This document shows, one piece after another, positions 12,945 through 24,924 of a stretch of 64,000 nucleotides of DNA. The DNA comes from Augochlora pura (taxonomy: Eukaryota > Arthropoda > Insecta > Hymenoptera > Halictidae). Below the pieces are notes generated by a model, which did not search any database, was not told the origin of the DNA, and saw nothing but the letters and a program-made list of their open reading frames with translations. The DNA lies in NCBI RefSeq assembly GCF_028453695.1, contig NC_135779.1, forward strand, positions 1,674,001-1,738,000, in the 5' to 3' direction. The translations under genes and the position numbers were made by a program. The first letter of the stretch is position 1, and each line of letters starts with the position of its first letter.

Positions 12945-13195
12945 ACGGTAAGAGAGAAAACGCGCCGGGCTAACGTCGCGTACAGTGCACGAAACGAAGA
13001 GAGAGATCAAGAAGGGACAACAGGGTAGAAGAAGAGGCAGCGCAGGAGGAGGCGGCGGCGGTGGTTGTGGTGGTGTGGAGGGGGAGGCGGTACGGAGTGT
13101 TGGATTTGTTTTCTCGCACAACGGTGGAGCAAAACGGCCTCAAACTGTGGGGCTCTGGGGCGTTTTTTCTTCCTCCGCAAGGGATGTACTACCCC

Positions 13196-15370
13196 GTAAG
13201 TGAACTTTTTCTTTATTTTACCAGGCACAACCGTGCGCGTTTCGCGGTCCCGTAGAGTTCGGTGGTTTCTCGTTCGCCAGGACCTCTCTACCGACTCGCG
13301 AGAGAAAGGGAGAGGGAGGTGTCTCTCTGTCGCCCTCTCTCACTCTCTCTCCTCTTTCTCTCTACCCTCTGTTCCCACTCTTCGCTGGATACGTTCGAAG
13401 GCGTCGGTTCGATATGAGGCGCCAGGCCTCTCCGCGGACCATGCTTACTTTCTATTTTCAACTTGTGCACGGGATTCGATCGAATGCTGTTCATTCCCGA
13501 TTCGAACACCGCTGGAACGGCAGCCATCGATCGATCCATTCTCGAATGCTCGTTAACCGATAACAGGCAGACCAGTAGTCGATTGCAACAAAAGACGCGC
13601 ACGCACAGTGTTGTTTTTTCCGGGCCTCGATGTCTCTCCGATTTCGGGGTCTCGGACGAGTCTCTCGCCGAGTTCGATGACTCCAAACTAACTGGTCTCT
13701 GGTTTTGAGCGTCGTTCGTAGAGTTCGATTGCGAGGTTATGTTCGCTGTCGCCGGGAGCCTGCGAGCGCGACGGCCGCAATTATCGGGGAAGATAGAGTA
13801 ATCTGTGGACGCGCATTGTCTTCGACTGTGTTTTACGTTGGGGAAACGTACGCCTCGTGGAAGTAGCCGCTCGCTTATTTACCGCCGCGAACGTTGAAAC
13901 GTCGAACGAGGCGTCGCGCGTCGGCGAAAGAGAGGTTAGGGCACTCTCTCGGCAAGAGACGTACATACACAGCGCGTTGGACAGGGGGCACTCTGGAATA
14001 CGTAGTCCGGAGTGAAAGTAAATACGTTGCTCTCGGTATCTCCGTTTAATGTACTATTAGCTCCACAAATACGGTGTTCGAGTGTTCGGAAATGTATTCG
14101 GATCGATATCGTTAAACACCTCTTATCGCTGTCGTTACTTTAAACTTTAAACGTCGTCCGAAAGTATCAACATAGGGTCTCGCGATTATGTAGTCTTATT
14201 GACGAAATAATTCTACATCGCCGACGACTCCGTTAACTTGTTTTCGAACAATTATCTCGCTTCTTCTCCCGTTTACACGCGCGCGGTGCCTTTCAAAATA
14301 TTTGGCTCGCATTAGTACATTTGCAACAGTAGATCAAAATTACATCGTGACTTACGCTTATCGCTTGGATAAATCGTCTCCACGGGCCGGGGTCTCCCTT
14401 ATCCATTATTAATTGCGTTTCTACGTGTCCACGGTCGTAGAACCGTCCGGCCCGAAAATCTAATCTTTAATAAACGTTCGCCATGTAATTTTGCATATCT
14501 ATCTCTTTTTCTAATCTCGAATGCGCGCATGCTTTTTCCCGCGGCGCGTTTCACACCGACACTAATCGTCGGCTATTTTTATCCGTGAACTTCAACCCGA
14601 CAATTCGGAGCGTTGCAACCGGCTAAATTGTTGCGCCGACAAACGGACTTTGTCCCAGGTTTTAGGCGACGTTTCAAAAATTATTTCACTCGTGCGTTTT
14701 TACGGTCGAACGCTTCCCTTTTGCAGCAGGTACAAATAGATCCGGAATTCGTCGGGTAAATTAATTTGTGTTCGTTGCGAATTTATCGGTGCGCGAATCG
14801 AGCGGTTTGCGAATTTTTTTGGCGCGTGGATTTTTAATAAAACGTTCGGAGCGTCGGCTTCGTTATATTTCGCAGTTTCTTTGTTGACGAACGCAACGGA
14901 CCACGGAGACTCGGGGCACAGTTGCGAACTCGTGGCCATCTTCTTTCCCCTCGCGTTGAATCGGAGCAGGTATCGGGCCCGGGGCCCGGGTGCCCGGTCG
15001 TCGGTCTTGTTTGCCCCGGGGCCCAGGTAGGCGGGGGGAGCAGGGCTTTCCAAACGGAAACCGGGCCCCGCGGTCCGAAATCCCGGCGGATTGGATTTCG
15101 CCCATAATAAAGCCGACCGTTCCGTTACGTTTCTCCTTTCTCGGACGGAAAGAACGGTGCCGGGCCCGGGCTCCACGAAATCCTTGAATTTATTAGCCCC
15201 ATCGACTTTTAATTCACATATATTCTGTCCCGGTACGGTTCAATGCAACTCCCTCGACGACCATTTCCTCGAAACTTCAAATATCCTGCCACACGCGGAC
15301 ACTTCGCGGACCACGCGTTTCTTCTTTTGTTATTTCCAAATCCCCCGAGGGTGTACAGCTCTACAATCTG
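13196..15370. other. Gene-free region downstream of candidate first exon
   Basis: No supportable exon. If the donor at 13196 is used, this is the start of its intron. A pyrimidine-rich stretch runs from about 13318 to 13370. Self-complementary GC-only words (GGGCCCGGGGCCCGGG near 14977 and CCGGGCCCGGGC near 15162) occur between 14970 and 15180. Confidence 0.45.
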
Positions 15371-15400
15371 TTAACCCTTTGCACAACGATTTCTTTCGTA
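15371..15400. mobile_element. Possible isolated MITE end (TTAACCCTTTGCAC)
   Basis: TTAA at 15371-15374 is followed by CCCTTTGCAC, the first ten bases of the main MITE family. The sequence then diverges, and no matching GGGTTAA end follows within 400 bases. It is either a truncated remnant or coincidence. Confidence 0.35.
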
Positions 15401-17563
15401 GCTACATTGCTCGACTCTTGTTCGTGGCTAATAAATTCGTACGCGACGCAAGTAATTTCATTTATTGTTCGACAACCTTCGATGTGTTGAATGAATGCTT
15501 TTCATACCTGAAAAAATATTGTTCATTCTTCCAGCCTAAGTATTTTCGATAAATTCTTTTGTTTCGACCCGTGGAAGGCCTTCCAAGCAATCGGTATTTT
15601 CTGTGTCCGAATTTCAAAAATCTGCGAGGCTGTCTCTCCGTTCTCCAGCATGCTTTTCGCGGCCGCGCGACGAATAAGACAAAGACGAGTGGCGACAAAG
15701 CGGGTAATACGATCTGCGTATTAACGTCAATTACGCGGACAGCGGGGCTTTTAAGCCGGGTTACAGAGAATCGGGCACCAACACGAGCGGCGTTAACTCG
15801 CGCGAAAACGGCCTTCTCGCTTCCACCGGCCGTGACGAAACTGAAAAGACGCTAGGCGTTCCGCTCGAAAATCATCCCCGGGAATGCGAGGAGAATGGGA
15901 CGCGATTCGTTGCCTCCGCGGTCTCGCCAGTCCCCCGTTTAGGCTCGATTCGCAATCGATTTTAATTCGTCGAGAACTGATATCCCCGAGTCGACGGCTG
16001 AACACGAAACAGCTAGTAGGAACATTCCATTCGATCGTATCGGATACAAGACAGTCGCGTGCGAATTATTGCAGCGGCTCTTTTCCGCCGCGGAGCTTCT
16101 AAATCGTGCGCCTTTTATCGAAGATAAATCCACTACAATCGTAAATCTATAGCAATCTTCCGATCCCGATATACAGTTACACCATCGTGTTACATCGTCG
16201 GTTTCATATTATTTATTTGGTTTACGACACACTGATTTTCGATCGCTGGTGTTAGAGATATAACACGGACCCTATCAATTTTTACAAATTCGTGTAGAAA
16301 CAATGAAATATCTCGCGTAAATGATCCATAGAAATCATCGGAGCTGCGACGAGCACTTGATGTTTACATACAAGTACGCGGAGAGTTTATATATCGACCT
16401 TCTAAAACGAATAAGAATTAGGATGTATCCCGACGTCCGAATATTATTTCGACATAATACATTGTGCATATAGTAATGAAAAATAAAATAAATGATTTTA
16501 CATATTTGTAAACTAGGATATGTACTATAACAGATCAGAAAAATCTATAGAACTGTTTCCAATAAATATATAGAGCAATAATGGAAATACCGAATATTAA
16601 ATCGAGTAACTGTATATCCCTGTTACTGCAATTTAAATCATGCGAAACGACTCATAAAAATGAGAGATAGATCTGCGCATAGAGGTCCGCGATTTAATAA
16701 CCGTTATTCATAAGATGGTCTCGCAATGGATCGGTAAATTCAAATCGGGGTTCTAACCTTGCTAATTCATCAAACGTCCGCGTGCTACCTGAACGTCGAG
16801 GCTGGCTCGCTCGGATGAAGGTTGTTAACGAAACGAGCCGATCAGGCGATAATCGCGCGTAACTATCGGACAACGCGACACCGTCGATGCGGTCAGGAAG
16901 GATATATCAATGGGGGCCGGCCACGTGACGAGGTGTATCGATGGCAAGGTAACGCTGCAAGGTCTGGTCCGACCAGACGAGAGGAAAACAGAGAGCCAAA
17001 GGGTAGAGGAGGTGGAGGAGGGGGGATGGAGAGGGACAGAGAGGGGAATAGATGCCATACCGACCCGGAAAAAAAAACTAGTCCGAGTCGCAGTCCGCGT
17101 ATCGAGCCACTATCGGAAAAATAATCGGAGTGGATTAAAAACTCCGGGACGGTTACCGGCGCGGGCTCTCTCTCGCGCGCGCGGGGGGAAAACTTTGCCG
17201 GGATGGTACGAATGCCGCCGCGGCACCGGAGAGGATATTGTTTCATTTTTCTGGCCCGCGAACTATGCCACTTGTTAAATTCCTTCCACAATTTTGTCCC
17301 GGGTCCCATCCGTGTCCGTTGTCTGCGGTGCCGCTCCCAGAAGTTAAATTACGCGCAATAAAGGCAAGAATTTATGGAACTACTTAATGAATTGCCGTTT
17401 GAAATATTCTCTCCCGGCCCTGGGTAAGATGGAAATAGTTAAAACGTCGCGCCGGCTGTGTCGCGTTTCCATTCTGGAGACGAGCGAACGACGAGACGTT
17501 GGATAACAACGAGAGCTGCGGTTTTCTGTGAAGACAGGAACAATCCTTAGGCTGGACAAGCCT
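15401..17563. other. Gene-free region
   Basis: CpG-rich to about 16100, then AT-rich with frequent stop codons to about 16700, then mixed. Nothing beyond short shadow frames is visible, and no repeat family from elsewhere in the window was recognised here. Confidence 0.45.
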
Positions 17564-17695
17564 TTAACCCTTTGGAGTCGGGGTTCCCTGTGGCAGGGAT
17601 GTTTTTGAATCGTCGTGGAAATCGATGGCCCCGCTGCGGGGACATTTTGAAATCGTAAAAATCAATGTCCCTGCAGTGGAAACCTCGTGACCATT
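17564..17695. repeat. TTAA-led degenerate repeat of about 43 bp, about 2.5 copies
   Basis: The stretch begins TTAACCCTTTGGAGTCGG. Within it, a unit built on CCCTG-GCAGGGA-TTTTGAATCGT is followed by a second unit CCCCGCTGCGGGGACATTTTG and a partial third (GTCCCTGCAGTGGAAAC). Each unit carries a short self-complementary core around the CTG/GCAG step. The TTAACCC start suggests a TTAA-targeted element, but I could not find the other end. Confidence 0.55.
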
Positions 17696-18429
17696 TCCAT
17701 CAAATTTTCTACGCTCAGATTAGTTAGTAGCGACCGTCTATTGTCTTTAAATTCTCTAAAAAAGTAACCGCGAGGCGCTAGATTTTCTCCCACCTCCTGG
17801 TACTCTCGAGTGCGAGAATACGATGACCGTAAAGGATTAATCAAGCCCTGGCGGAATAATTCGCGGCTCGCGTCTTTCCGGCGACACTCGAGCAAGAATG
17901 GACACTCGCGAAATTACCAAAATCAGAATATCAAAGGTACCCCCGGCAAGATCTTGTTACCTCTTCGATCCCTCCGGCAACTTGGACTACGCCTCGAACT
18001 TGCCACGAGAGCACGGCCCTGTCGTATAATGGTCGAAAGTTCAAATTGTGTCAAATGGTACTAATCTCTTGTAAAGGTTCTTGTCCTCCGAAACGACGTG
18101 CTTTTCTGGGCTAAATAGATGCCTGCTATAGCTCCAGGTATGCCAGGTTCCCTCTTTTATGATACGACCTATACCTTTGGAAAACAATAGGGGACAATTC
18201 TACCTGCGCCATTACTATTACCTTCTCTTCGACGATTAGGCGAATAAACAAAAGATAGGGGGACTTTCTATCGTCCACTGTAATTTCTCCGGAAATAGCT
18301 ATAGTATAAATTCTATTCGCAATTGTTTCCTGGAACAGAGAAATTTCTATTAGAAAAATACAATTTTATGGAGATATTAAGATATTAAGAAATGGCAATT
18401 TTATATTTTTAATATTTCTTCTACGATTT

Positions 18430-18565
18430 ATGTCGAAATACTTATAGTGACATATTCGTAAATTTCTCGCACGCTTCAGGATAATTTTAGAACAATTATC
18501 AAAAAGATTATACATTATTTTACAAAATTTATCTTTTAACTATATCGAAGCAGTTAATTGGTTAA
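18430..18565 (+). repeat. Dispersed repeat C, copy 1
   Basis: This stretch aligns over its length, in the same orientation and with small gaps, to 38670-38814. Shared landmarks are ATACTTAT-G-GACA, ATTCGTAAATTTC, GCACGCTTCAGGA and CAGTTAA-TGGTTAA at the right end. The right edge is a TTAA at 18562. I see no left inverted terminus, so it may be the right part of a longer TTAA-ended element. Confidence 0.8.
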
Positions 18566-20384
18566 CGAATTTCGATCGCATCGAGGTAACTTCACGGACC
18601 TTTATCGTTTCATCGTGTTCAGCTTCTGGGTTCTAGACGGACAGTCGAAAAAGTCTCGTATCGGCGAGCACCGCCGCAATTCGTTCAGGCCGGTTTCGCC
18701 CGGAGCGAATTTGCATCGGCGACAGGATAAGCTGATAGCAAGTGGATGGACCGAGCGGCAGACGCGCTACGATAGCGAGCGATCGATCGATCGGTATAAA
18801 GTGCTGGAAATAGTCCGTCCTATATTTCGAAATACACGTGTAGGAGAAACCGGGCGAGCGGGGGCGAAATTAGCGGGGTTTCGAAACGTCGAGTCTAGTC
18901 GACGGGAGCCGCACCGGATGACGTCGGTGGCTCGCGAGGATCGTCCACTTCCGCTCCTCGGGAAATAATATTAAAACCGGCGAAAAGGGGCGGCGCGGGG
19001 ATGTTGATTTTCCGCGAGTACGTGTCGCACGCGCGAAGGCGCTTGACCTAAAAAGCGCGATTTTCCTCTCTCTCTCTCCTTTATCCAGCGTTCCTTTTTC
19101 TCTCTTCGCGAAAATCGAATGAAACGCGCGCGCACGACCGTGGGACGGATTACTTTCATTTATTTATGTGTCGCGGAATTGGCAACGGTAATGCCGGCAG
19201 ATTAACGTCGTCGAACAATAGCCGGCCCCCGGCTTTGCGACCGTATAATCTCTTCTGAATAATTTTTTGCGCGGCCACGTTTCCCCGGTTTCAAAGGCTG
19301 CTGCGGTCGAGCCCGAGCCTAAGCTTCGTGGAAGAACATTTTCAAAATCCAAACGCGCGCCGGACGTCCGTGGATTTTCGGGTGCCGGCCGGGCGAGTAT
19401 CACGGGGATCGATCGCTATCGTTCAATTTTTCAGCGCGCTTCTTTGCGCCGTGGCCCGCGAATAAATGATCGTTTCTGTCCGCGGACGCGAGGGCACCGT
19501 GTTCCAGCGAACCGAGCCAAGTAGTTTTCACGACCTACCGATACCAAAATACTGTCCGAACGTGTCTTCGCCGGTCGGAAACCTCGTCGCTGCAGTTTCT
19601 GTTATCGACGCGGTGACTCGCGCGGTGAAAACTTAAAAATAAAGTCGAATTTAATGCAACCCTTCCGTCTTAGTTAACTCCGAATCTGGGTTAAATATTA
19701 GATTATTTTATTCTTATTCGACTAGCTTGGAAAGTCAAAAATTCCGAATTTATGTAATCTTAAACTGTAGAAATATATTATCGCAAATCTTCAAAATTAA
19801 ATATTAAACCATATCAGCTGGAAAATCGTAAACTCTTTCCCAGATTGATATTTGTGTTCAATCTATCCGCTGGAATTGCAGAGCATTTTACTCGAACGGT
19901 GCTAAAAGTATATCTCGCTTCGCAGCGAAATGATTTTCTTCGACCGCGTTTCAGACGGGAAAGCTCTCAAAGGCGCAATCAAATCCGTAAAATATAATAC
20001 GCGAGATTACACGGATTTCGCGTCGTGTCCGCTTTGCTCGATAGCCTTCTCGTAGCTGAAATCGATTGTTTTTCCATCGAAGAAATTGATTAGAAGAGCT
20101 TGCGCTCGCCTTCGATCCTTTCTCCGGTCAATATATTCGCGTCCACGTCCCCGGTTCTATCTCGCGCTCTGCTAGGATTAAAAAAGAAGGCGTGCTGGAG
20201 GATAAGCGGAAAAGACACAGAGAGAGAGAGAGGCCGAAGTTCGCGGAGCGATAAATTAGCGAACAAAGCGAGCCACGCTGGTAGAACAAGACTTTCTTTC
20301 TCTGATAATAACTCTCTCGCGACTAAGTGTATTCAGAGGCGATAATTTCCACCGGGGAGAGAAAAAAAAACAATGGCCGGTCAT

Positions 20385-20412
20385 AGGAGGAGGAGGAGGA
20401 GGAGGAGGAGGG
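20385..20412. repeat. (GGA)n microsatellite
   Basis: About nine GGA triplets in a row. Confidence 0.95.
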
Positions 20413-20843
20413 CCTTGACACGTATCCGCTGCGCGACGCGGCGGATTAACGACGCTCGGCATCGTTTAAGCAACGAGCGACACTTCCTTCCACTTTGTAG
20501 AGTCCGGAGTCACGTTGGACGCGTCAAATGTTTCTTAATTTGCCGAGCGATTCGTTCACAGCGGGAATTTTCTCTCCGGGAAAAACGGATCTCTTTCGTT
20601 GGCGCGATTGAAAAGCGAGCGCCGCGGGGCGCGCGCGCTCTTTCTCTCTTTTTCTCTCGCTCGGATATTTCGGATCAGTTTTCATTGCGTTTCGACCGCG
20701 TAGCAGCCGTTTGTCTGGTATAGCAAGTAAACCGCGGTCGTAAGTCCGGCGTGGACGTGCAACGCGGCCAGCGACGTTATAAAATTGTCGAACGGCTATA
20801 AAGAGAGCGCGTGATCTTTAAAGCTCCGCGAGCATGCGAGCGT

Positions 20844-20864
20844 CGCGCGCGCGCGCGCGCGCGC
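20844..20864. repeat. (CG)n dinucleotide run
   Basis: About ten consecutive CG steps. This is an alternating purine/pyrimidine tract with Z-DNA potential and is a likely hotspot for methylation-linked mutation if methylated. Confidence 0.9.
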
Positions 20865-21269
20865 TTCGTTTCGCGTGCTTTCGCGGGGCATGACCCCGCT
20901 CTGCCGCTTCGGGGGTTGGAAACACCGGGAATAAAAATAGCCGGTGTTGTGTTCGATCGAAATCCTCGTACGAGCGGGTTTCGATCCCCCTCGCGCCTCG
21001 ATCGATCCGGCGCGCGACGGGACGCGAAACACCGTGCACACGGCGAGGTATCGCGACATCGTTGCGCAATGAAAAACTCTCGAGGGCCGCGAAAAGTTTC
21101 TCTTCGCGTACGATACAATACTAAATCACCGAACCCTTTTTCTCGGCGGAGCTTCCTGTAACCCTTCTTGCTCTTGATTCGATCGATATCCGAACGATTG
21201 CGAGCGTAGTTCTCGAGAAATAGGATTAACGCGATATTATTTATTTCACGATCATGGTTCTACCATGCA

Positions 21270-21447
21270 TTAACCCTTTGCACTTGTGTAGCAATTCTGA
21301 GATACTGCTAAAAATTGCTATACGATTTTTAAAAGAATTCTCACGTTATTAACTTTGTATTCGATAAATTGTCAAAAATGAAAAAATTAAATTTCAAAAA
21401 GGCGTCTTCATTTTAAAGTGAAAATTGTCTCGCGAGTACAGGGTTAA
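21270..21447 (+). mobile_element. TTAA-flanked MITE related to the CCCTTTGCACTCG family
   Basis: Intact TTAA sits at both edges (21270-21273 and 21444-21447). The left end is CCCTTTGCACTTGTGTAGC; the right end, GCGAGTACAGGG, is a decayed inverse. Inside, GCAATTCTGAGATA resembles the TAATTCTAAGATA of the copy at 40920. About 178 bp, AT-rich, non-coding. Confidence 0.75.
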
Positions 21448-21744
21448 AACTGGAGCTGGCAATTGGATGATCACATTGTTTCCGAACACGTGTACGATAA
21501 TGTGCTTCTTCGTGCACCGTTATCACAGTCTAATAATAATTCTTAACACATCGTGGACATTATACGATTCCCAGCTAACGTTGCTCCAGCAATAAACGCC
21601 TGAATGTATTTCAAAGTATTAGAAATTGATGGGGGATGTTTAAAAAATTTAAGCGTGGGTCTGAAGACGACGCTGGTCGCATTTCCTGAACAATACCAAT
21701 TAGCAGAGTTATCGTAGACGAAAGCTGGTAGTCTACGTTTGTTA

Positions 21745-21939
21745 TTAACCCTTTGCACTCGAAGCCATTTTAACTGCGAATCTGAAATTATTTTCCTGGT
21801 TTATAGAATTTCTATTCTATGCAACAATGTGGACTTTTAGGCCTTAAATCTAAACTTTATTCTTATAAAAATTATTTTCGAACATGATAGAATTATTTTA
21901 CTGGTACCTCAGATTTACTTCTCTAGTGCAAATGGTTAA
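21745..21939 (+). mobile_element. piggyBac-like MITE, CCCTTTGCACTCG family, complete copy
   Basis: TTAA at 21745-21748 is followed by CCCTTTGCACTCGAAGCC. The right end is CTAGTGCAAATGG followed by TTAA at 21936-21939. The interior shares TTATAAAAATTATTTT and GGTACCTCAGA motifs with the copies at 40920 and 38815. About 195 bp with no open frame. One base of the right terminus has drifted (ATGG for AGGG). Confidence 0.88.
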
Positions 21940-21998
21940 GAATAAACGAGCAATCGTGGCAAGATACGAGAGTGACGAATAATTAAAAGAAAAGTCGG

Positions 21999-22117
21999 GA
22001 GAGTACAGTAGTTGATATTAGAGTATAGTAGTCGGCAGTAAATGATAGTGCTAGGTAGTAGAGTACAGTGTAGCCAGAAATAGAGTACAGTGTAGCCAGC
22101 AATAGAGTACAGTACAG
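21999..22117. repeat. 22-bp minisatellite (TAGAGTACAGTGTAGCCAG)
   Basis: Two clean 22-base units lie at 22059-22080 and 22081-22102, with a partial unit after them and looser GAGTA-AGTAGT units before. A related GAGTACAGTGTAGA-type array lies 2.4 kb downstream at 24550-24652. Confidence 0.85.
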
Positions 22118-22583
22118 TTTCGCTCGGGTTAAACACCGAACAAAGGCACCGAGTGTCCGACTGAGCATCCCCGATCCGCACGATTTTCAAGGAGTATACC
22201 GTACAGGAGGAAGTTGATCTCATCGAGAACGACACTTTCGATCGGTCGTGGAGGAACTGTCGGATCGCACTGGTCCCGACTTTTTGTTTCCACCGGCGGA
22301 GCTTCGGCAAACAGTTTCCGGAGAAACGCGAGCTCCGATGCGGAAACCTCTACCAATCAGCAAGATTGCTTCGCGAAAACTGACTCTCTCTTTCTCTCTC
22401 TCTCTTCCTCTTTCTTTCTTTCTCTCCACTCTTGTCGGATGTTAAACCCGTGATCCGAGAGTTTCTCATGTGCTCAGAATGTTTTCAATCGCGCGCCGGT
22501 TATACCGATATCTCTCGATCGAGGGCTCGTCATAACGCTCGGAGTCGTTCGATTCAACTTTTCTTATTCGAAGTTGCTCGCCG

Positions 22584-22662
22584 CGTTGACGAAGAGCTCT
22601 TTCGTATAATAAGAACGCGATTCCCGTTGACGAAGAGCTCTTTCCTATAAGAACGCGATTCC
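22584..22662. repeat. Local tandem duplication, about 40 bp twice
   Basis: The 41-base unit at 22584-22624 (starting CGTTGACGAAGAGCTCTTTC) is repeated at 22625-22662 with a 3-base deletion inside the ATAATAAG segment. The high identity suggests a recent duplication. Confidence 0.9.
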
Positions 22663-22969
22663 CGTTGCTCGTCTGAAACTTTGCTGAAACCGGGGCACAT
22701 CGTAGAGGAATCGTTGCGCGTCGGCGATTCCTACGTTCACGCGCGTTCTCGCGGTCAGCGCCGGGAAGAGTGCACTTTGCGCGTTGATGCATCGGTATAA
22801 ACATCTCGAAGGGCCCGAGGCTGCCGGCGCGAAACCGACGCGGACTTATTGGCAATTACTCGTAACGTTCTCCGCTCTCAGTTATGCGATTTCGAGTTGG
22901 ACCAATTTTCCGCAGCAAGCAACGACGTCTTTTACCAGAGAAATAAGAAAGCAATTTTGTAAATCGAGA

Positions 22970-23205
22970 TTCACCCCTTGTGCTACGACTTCTTTCAGAA
23001 CTGCGTTCGTTAGCACTTTACCTTAATAATTTCCTTGATAGAACAAAAGAATTTTTGTTTCCTGATTATTTATTTTCATTCCCAAATTTACATGACAGAA
23101 GATTCAAGTTTCGATTTAATAGAAACGATCGGCAGTCATATTTATTATTAATATTATTATTAATCATAGTAATATTTATTACGTTGTTATAGTGCAAGGG
23201 GTTGA
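22970..23205 (-). mobile_element. TTAA-type MITE, CCCCTTGTGCTACGA subfamily
   Basis: The left end is TTCA then CCCCTTGTGCTACGAC; the right end is TAGTGCAAGGGG then TTGA. Both flanks are one step from TTAA. Inside, AAGATTCAAGTTTCGATTTAATAGAAAC is the reverse complement of a stretch near 31465-31495, so the two lie in opposite orientations. AT-rich, about 236 bp, non-coding. Confidence 0.75.
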
Positions 23206-24549
23206 CGGTAAACCTTCCGTAGAATTTCGTGTTAAATAAAATATAAGCTTCCGCAACACCGCTTGCTCAAAAATGGTCTCGTAAATGGTAAAACACCGGC
23301 GGGTTTGAAAGCACGTGAGAATCACCTGTTTCTTAGGAGGCGAGCGTTGCCGTCGTAAAACTTCGCAGGTCGTTCGCCGGATAATCTCGCCAATAATTTC
23401 GATCGCAACGTTTCGCAAGAGTCGCGCCCGGAAATGCGGCGTCCGACCTCTGTTTCGCGCATACTGATATGGGAATTAATTTGCGACGCGGTACCCCGGC
23501 CGGCTACGGTTAAGATGTTTAAATAGCGCAATGGTGGCTATTGTCTTGCCACGCTGGAGGCTACGCAGTTCCATTATTCACGATCGGTTTCTTGACATTT
23601 GACATGCGACTCGGTTCGCTTCAGGTCGACTAATAGTTTTTATTTGCGGAAGAAATCGATGTAGATTTAATTGCTAATGTAATTATAATTGTAGGAGATG
23701 TTCGAGGTTTTATTTGTTCATTGGGTATTTGGAATAATAAATAAGATATTCGGTTTCATATTTTTTACTTCACAATTATTGAAGCCATAATGCTGTTTCT
23801 ATTAAAAATTGTCGGATATATTTCTGTCTTCAAGTACATAGCTATCACAAAAATAATAAGAAATTAGAGCACATTTCATCTTGCAATTTTTATGAGGCAA
23901 TTTCTGTCACTTTTAAACCTCAGTAAAAGTATTAATATAAATCGAATATCACTATAATTGAAACTACTGAAGATTAGACCAACCAGCCGCTAATTCAGTT
24001 CCCGAAGACCATTTCGCGGTCCTAGAATTTATCTTCCAAAGTCGCTTCAATTCGCGTAATCCCGAAAATCGTACCGATAAATTCCCGTCGCCCTTATGAG
24101 AGGTTCCCGAACCTCAAAACTTCGATGTATCGCGCGATTTGAATTTGAAGCGGGCCACGTCCGCGATAAATCTTAATTTTTCTGGGCACCGGGTCCGACG
24201 CAGCGCTGTTATTAAATCGCTCGAGGAAATTGCAACTTCGCCGGCGTTTGCGTCCCCGTCGTATAAATCTGCCACGACTTCGACGACGCGGCGAGTGGAC
24301 AAATCGTTCGATAACGCACGGGGACGAGGGAGATAAATTCGTAAAGAGCTGCGACGAGACGGCGCGAGGAGTCGTTTATTCTCCAGCGAGATCGCCCGTA
24401 TCGCCGATTATTATTATCTGCCCGCGTTTGTTGCCCGGTTTCCGAGAAAATTCTGATGGCTCCTTGGCAACGCTCGAAGACGTCGAAATTTTCGTTCGGA
24501 TGATTTATTGTTCCGGTCGTGTCGAAATCTGGACGAATTTCGGTAGCTG
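23206..24549. other. Gene-free stretch with a possible MITE interior
   Basis: No exon is supportable. An AT-rich island at about 23640-23960 contains GAAGCCATAATGCTGTTTC at 23781, which resembles GAAGTCATACCGCTGCTTCC at 60196. The shared context (a TCATATTTT word upstream and TATTTCT downstream) suggests a degraded dispersed element whose ends I could not define. From 24000 to 24540 the sequence is CpG-rich. Confidence 0.5.
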
Positions 24550-24652
24550 TAGTACAGAGTGTGGAGATTATGGTATAGTGTGGAGATCATAGTAGAGTAT
24601 AGAGATTACATAGTACAGTATAGAGATGATATAGTACAGTGTAGAGTACATA
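24550..24652. repeat. Degenerate minisatellite, units of about 20 bp (TAGTACAGTGTAGAGAT)
   Basis: Five or so imperfect units of TAGTACAG-TGTGGAGAT and TAGTACAGTATAGAGAT type. The vocabulary matches the array at 21999-22117, which suggests both derive from one ancestral sequence. Confidence 0.85.
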
Positions 24653-24924
24653 CCATAGGACGTATGGTACAGGCTTCGAGGCTTCCCATTTCTTTCCCCA
24701 TTGATCGTCGCATGCTGGTCGCGGGGATACGGGTCCGATTGATCTCTCTTGCCACTTACCGGCGTCTTTCACGAGGCGTTTGATCGCCGGAATCCGCTGC
24801 GGGTACCAGTATGCGAAGATGTCAAGTAAGAATGAAACCTCGAAACTGCTGGTCGCGTTAGCACGTATCTTCTCGTTTCGCTTCTTCCAACGTGGATTCG
24901 TAACCAATTTTCGTGGTTTCCAGT

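Larger units (their letters stand above)
12050..13195 (+). promoter_or_regulatory. Candidate promoter and 5' leader exon ending at a GTAAGT donor
   Basis: This block opens with GA-rich tracts (about 12060-12160 and 12300-12470) of the sort bound by GAGA factor in insects. It continues as CpG-rich DNA and ends at GGGATGTACTACCCC followed directly by GTAAGTG at 13196, a near-consensus splice donor. An ATG at 13184 would give a four-codon coding start (Met-Tyr-Tyr-Pro) ending in phase 0. The same frame is open back to an ATG at 13061, so the coding start is undecided, and the exon could equally be all untranslated leader. If real, the following exon is not recognisable in this window, which implies a very long first intron. 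I do not recognise the product. The base composition and donor are seen; the promoter role is inferred. Confidence 0.35.
18566..21269. other. Gene-free region with simple repeats
   Basis: No supportable exon. CpG-rich at 18650-19620, AT-rich at 19640-19900, and CpG-rich again to 21160. It contains a (GGA)n tract and a (CG)n tract that are listed separately. Overlapping opposite-strand frames near 20777-21161 come from stop-poor CG-rich DNA. Confidence 0.5.
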
